Shown here in pieces: positions 13,500-15,906 of a DNA stretch of 15,906 nucleotides; the stretch's first letter is position 1, and each line of letters starts with the position of its first letter. The DNA is from an uncultured Clostridia bacterium. Its GTDB lineage: Bacteria; Bacillota; Clostridia; Christensenellales; Aristaeellaceae. Below the pieces are notes generated by a model. That model did not search any database, was not told where the DNA came from, and was given only the letters and a program-made list of their open reading frames with translations. Location of the stretch: assembly GCA_934647165.1 (NCBI GenBank), contig CAKUFA010000046.1, positions 1 to 15,906 of the forward strand, in the 5' to 3' direction. A program made the translations under genes and the position numbers.

Positions 13500-15906
13500 T
13501 CATAAGTATCTGCCGGTGATGCTGTCCTTGTTTTCCCTGATCTCCTGCGGCGTGCCGCTGGCAACAATCTGACCGCCGGCTTCTCCACCGCCCGGACCCA
13601 TATCGATGACATAGTCGGCGTTATGGATCACATCCAGGTCATGCTCGATCACAATCACGGTTGCGCCATTGTCAATAAGCGCCTGAAAAACGCCCAGCAG
13701 CACCCGCACATCCAACGGATGCAAACCGATAGACGGCTCATCAAATACGAATACCGAATCCGTCTGGGTTTTTCCGATCTCGCTGGCCAGCTTCAGCCGC
13801 TGCGCTTCGCCGCCAGACAGGCTGGGTGTTTCCTCGCCCAGTGTCAGATAACCGAGACCCAGCTGTTTCAGAATATGCAGCTTCTGGCTGACGGTTTTCA
13901 TATCCTTGCAGAAGTCAATGGCAGTGTTCACATCCATGTCCATCAGCTCCGGCAAGGACGCGGACGCGCCTTCTTTGTTTCTCAGCTTCACATCATAGGC
14001 GGCGCGGGCATAGCGGGAACCACGGCAGTCCGGACAGGGAATGTTCACATCCGGCAGAAACTGCACATCCAGACTAACCTCACCCGTTCCATCGCAGCCA
14101 AGGCAGCGCAAAGAGCCGGTATTATAGGAGAAATCGCTCGCCTTATAGCACTTATCCTTCGCGTCAGCGGACTTTGCATACAGCTTCCGCAGCTCGTCAT
14201 GAATGCCCGCATAGGTCGCCACTGTGGAGCGGACATTGATCCCAATGGGCGTTGCGTCAATGAGCTTGACATGGGCAATACCCTTGGCCTCAACTTCACG
14301 GATATGCGTGGGCAGAGCGCTGCCGCCGATCTTCGCTTCCAGCGCGGGGATCAGGCTCTCCAGCACCATGGTGGTCTTGCCGGAGCCGGACACGCCGGTA
14401 ACAACGGTGAGCCGTCCCTTGGGAATGTCCACCTCCAGCGGTTTGACCGTGTGAATCTGAAAAGTGGACAGATGAATGGTGCCGTTTGCAAACAGTTCTT
14501 CTTTTGCGGTGCAGGTGCGCAGTTTGGTTTCCGCTTTTCCTGACAGGAATGGCCCGATCTGCGAAAGGGGGTTTTCCTCGACTGTGGAAATTGTCCCTTC
14601 AGCAATCACCTGACCACCTTTTGCGCCCGCCTCCGGGCCCATTTCGATGATCCAGTCGGCTTCCTTCAGAATCTGCGTATCGTGATCCACCAGAATGACG
14701 GAGTTGCCGTCGGCGACCAAGTCGTGCATCACGCCGGTAAGACCCACGATGTTGGATGGATGCAGACCGATGGACGGCTCATCCAGCACATACAAGACGC
14801 CTGTCGTGCGGTTGCGGACGGCACGGGCAAGCTGCATCCGTTGCCGTTCACCAGTGGAGAGCGTAGACGCAGAGCGGTCAAGCGTCAGATAGCCCAGCCC
14901 CAAATCCATCAACCGTTTGGCCGTGCTTTGGAACGCTTCGCAAATACTCTCAGCCATCGGACGCATTTCCTCCGGCAGACTACCGGGAACGCCCCGCACC
15001 CAATCCACCAGCTCCGAGAGCGTCATAGCGCAGGCTTCATCCAGTGAAATGCCCCGCAGCTTCGGTGCGCGGGCGGCGGTGGAAAGGCGTGTGCCGTGAC
15101 AATCCGGGCAGATGTCTTCTTTTAAAAACTTTTCCACCCGCTTCATGCCTTTTTCATCCTTGACCTTGGAAAGAGCGTTTTCTACAGTATAAACGGCATT
15201 GAAATAGGTAAAGTCCAGATCTCCGGCTTGACCGGTATTTTTATTGTGATAGAAAATGTGTTTTTTCTCCGCCGGGCCGTGGAACACAATGTCCTTTTCC
15301 TGGTCAGTCAGGTCACGGAACGGCACATTCGTGCGCACACCCATCTCACGGCAGATGTCGGTCATTAGCGACCACATCAGGCTGTTCCACGGGGCGACGG
15401 CGCCCTCATCAATGGTCAAGGAATCATCCGGCACCAGCGATGCCATATCCACGGTATGCACCGTTCCCGTTCCGCCGCACTTGGCGCACGCGCCCTGTGA
15501 ATTGAATGCCAGCTCCTCAGCGGATGGCGCATAGAAATGTACGCCGCACTCCGGGCAGACCAGTTCCTTTCCTGCTGCAACAGCCAAGGATGGCTTCAAA
15601 TAATGTCCGTTGGGACAGCGGTGACTGGCAAGGCGGGAATACATCAGCCGCAGACTGTTTAATAGCTCCGTTCCAGTGCCAAATGTGCTGCGGATCCCCG
15701 GCACACCGGGACGCTGATGCAGCGCCAGTGCGGCGGGGACATACAGCGCTTCATCCACGCTGGCCTTGGACGCCTGCGTCATTCTGCGTCGGGTGTAGGT
15801 AGATAGGGCTTCAAGGTAGCGGCGTGACCCCTCGGCATACAGCACACCAAGCGCAAGGGAGGATTTACCAGAGCCGGACACGCCCGCAATGCCAACGATC
15901 TTCCCC
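13500..15906 (-). CDS. UvrA paralogue lacking the UvrB-binding domain (5' end cut by window)
   Basis: About 801 residues are visible; only some 20-30 N-terminal residues are missing. It is a double ABC ATPase of the UvrA family. The sequence opens in the first Walker A (GVSGSGKSS, about 15857-15883). The first signature reads LSTGERQR where LSGGE is usual, with Walker B LYVLDEPSIGLHP. The second half has Walker A GVSGSGKTT, signature LSGGEAQR and Walker B VFVFDEPSIGLHP. The zinc site CLGC...CPDC with 19 residues between is intact. In full UvrA the region between the first CPxC and the next CPEC holds the UvrB-binding domain of over 100 residues; here only 16 residues lie between CPNGH and CPECG. 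This is the class II (UvrA2-like) layout, linked to damage or drug tolerance rather than UvrABC repair. GTG at 15879-15881 is Val of Walker A, not the start. Confidence 0.92.
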   Translation of the reverse strand, partial: GKIVGIAGVSGSGKSSLALGVLYAEGSRRYLEALSTYTRRRMTQASKASVDEALYVPAALALHQRPGVPGIRSTFGTGTELLNSLRLMYSRLASHRCPNGHYLKPSLAVAAGKELVCPECGVHFYAPSAEELAFNSQGACAKCGGTGTVHTVDMASLVPDDSLTIDEGAVAPWNSLMWSLMTDICREMGVRTNVPFRDLTDQEKDIVFHGPAEKKHIFYHNKNTGQAGDLDFTYFNAVYTVENALSKVKDEKGMKRVEKFLKEDICPDCHGTRLSTAARAPKLRGISLDEACAMTLSELVDWVRGVPGSLPEEMRPMAESICEAFQSTAKRLMDLGLGYLTLDRSASTLSTGERQRMQLARAVRNRTTGVLYVLDEPSIGLHPSNIVGLTGVMHDLVADGNSVILVDHDTQILKEADWIIEMGPEAGAKGGQVIAEGTISTVEENPLSQIGPFLSGKAETKLRTCTAKEELFANGTIHLSTFQIHTVKPLEVDIPKGRLTVVTGVSGSGKTTMVLESLIPALEAKIGGSALPTHIREVEAKGIAHVKLIDATPIGINVRSTVATYAGIHDELRKLYAKSADAKDKCYKASDFSYNTGSLRCLGCDGTGEVSLDVQFLPDVNIPCPDCRGSRYARAAYDVKLRNKEGASASLPELMDMDVNTAIDFCKDMKTVSQKLHILKQLGLGYLTLGEETPSLSGGEAQRLKLASEIGKTQTDSVFVFDEPSIGLHPLDVRVLLGVFQALIDNGATVIVIEHDLDVIHNADYVIDMGPGGGEAGGQIVASGTPQEIRENKDSITGRYL

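Noticed and set aside
13623..14543. A 306-residue open frame on the plus strand
   Set aside because: It is antisense to the well-supported UvrA-like gene and its residues show no family.
15879..15881. GTG as the start of the UvrA-like protein
   Set aside because: The frame continues to the window edge with GKIVGIAG, the normal residues before Walker A, so the true start is outside.

Overview
The window looks like chromosomal DNA of a low-to-mid GC Gram-positive anaerobe, most likely a gut Clostridia (Bacillota). The reasons are strong AGGAGG-type ribosome binding sites, sigma-A promoters of TTGACA/TATAAT type, a MacB-type ABC exporter with membrane-fusion proteins but no outer-membrane partner, a remnant of the Clostridia transposon gene tnpV, and a secreted Cys-rich repeat protein of the kind common in Firmicutes. 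Taxonomy is inferred, not proven.

Left part (1-1200): three consecutive perfect or near-perfect hairpins (24-142), then a minus-strand gene for a stand-alone E2/CAT-like acyltransferase fold protein whose HRxxDG catalytic motif is lost. Its promoter faces away from the next operon.

1295-7640: an export and sensing module. A candidate response-regulator box (direct repeat with 11-bp period) precedes four tightly packed genes: membrane-fusion protein, ABC ATPase, MacB/FtsX permease, and a second secreted fusion-protein-like subunit, closed by a terminator. A translationally coupled OmpR-type regulator and sensor kinase follow with their own terminator. The likely logic is that the kinase senses an envelope stress or drug and the regulator activates the exporter.

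7640-8490: debris of a mobile element. A broken tnpV is split by a 168-bp palindromic MITE-like element; removing the element and one TTAA restores the tnpV reading frame exactly. A second, base-for-base identical copy lies at 12779-12946.

8497-10990 (minus): a TetR-family regulator with a perfect consensus promoter and an inverted-repeat operator, followed 30 bp later by a 570-residue secreted protein with about 41 cysteines in two repeat families.

11259-12676 (plus): an alkylation-repair pair, an AlkA-type glycosylase and an O6-methylguanine methyltransferase. After this come the second MITE copy and a fragment of a SAM methyltransferase.

13454-15906 (minus): a large UvrA paralogue that lacks the UvrB-binding domain, cut by the window edge at its N-terminus. 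With alkA and ogt it makes the right half rich in DNA-repair genes. The most notable item is the identical MITE pair with a reconstructable target site; the dual-adaptor exporter, the catalytically altered acyltransferase and the TetR/Cys-rich pair are the other unusual pieces.
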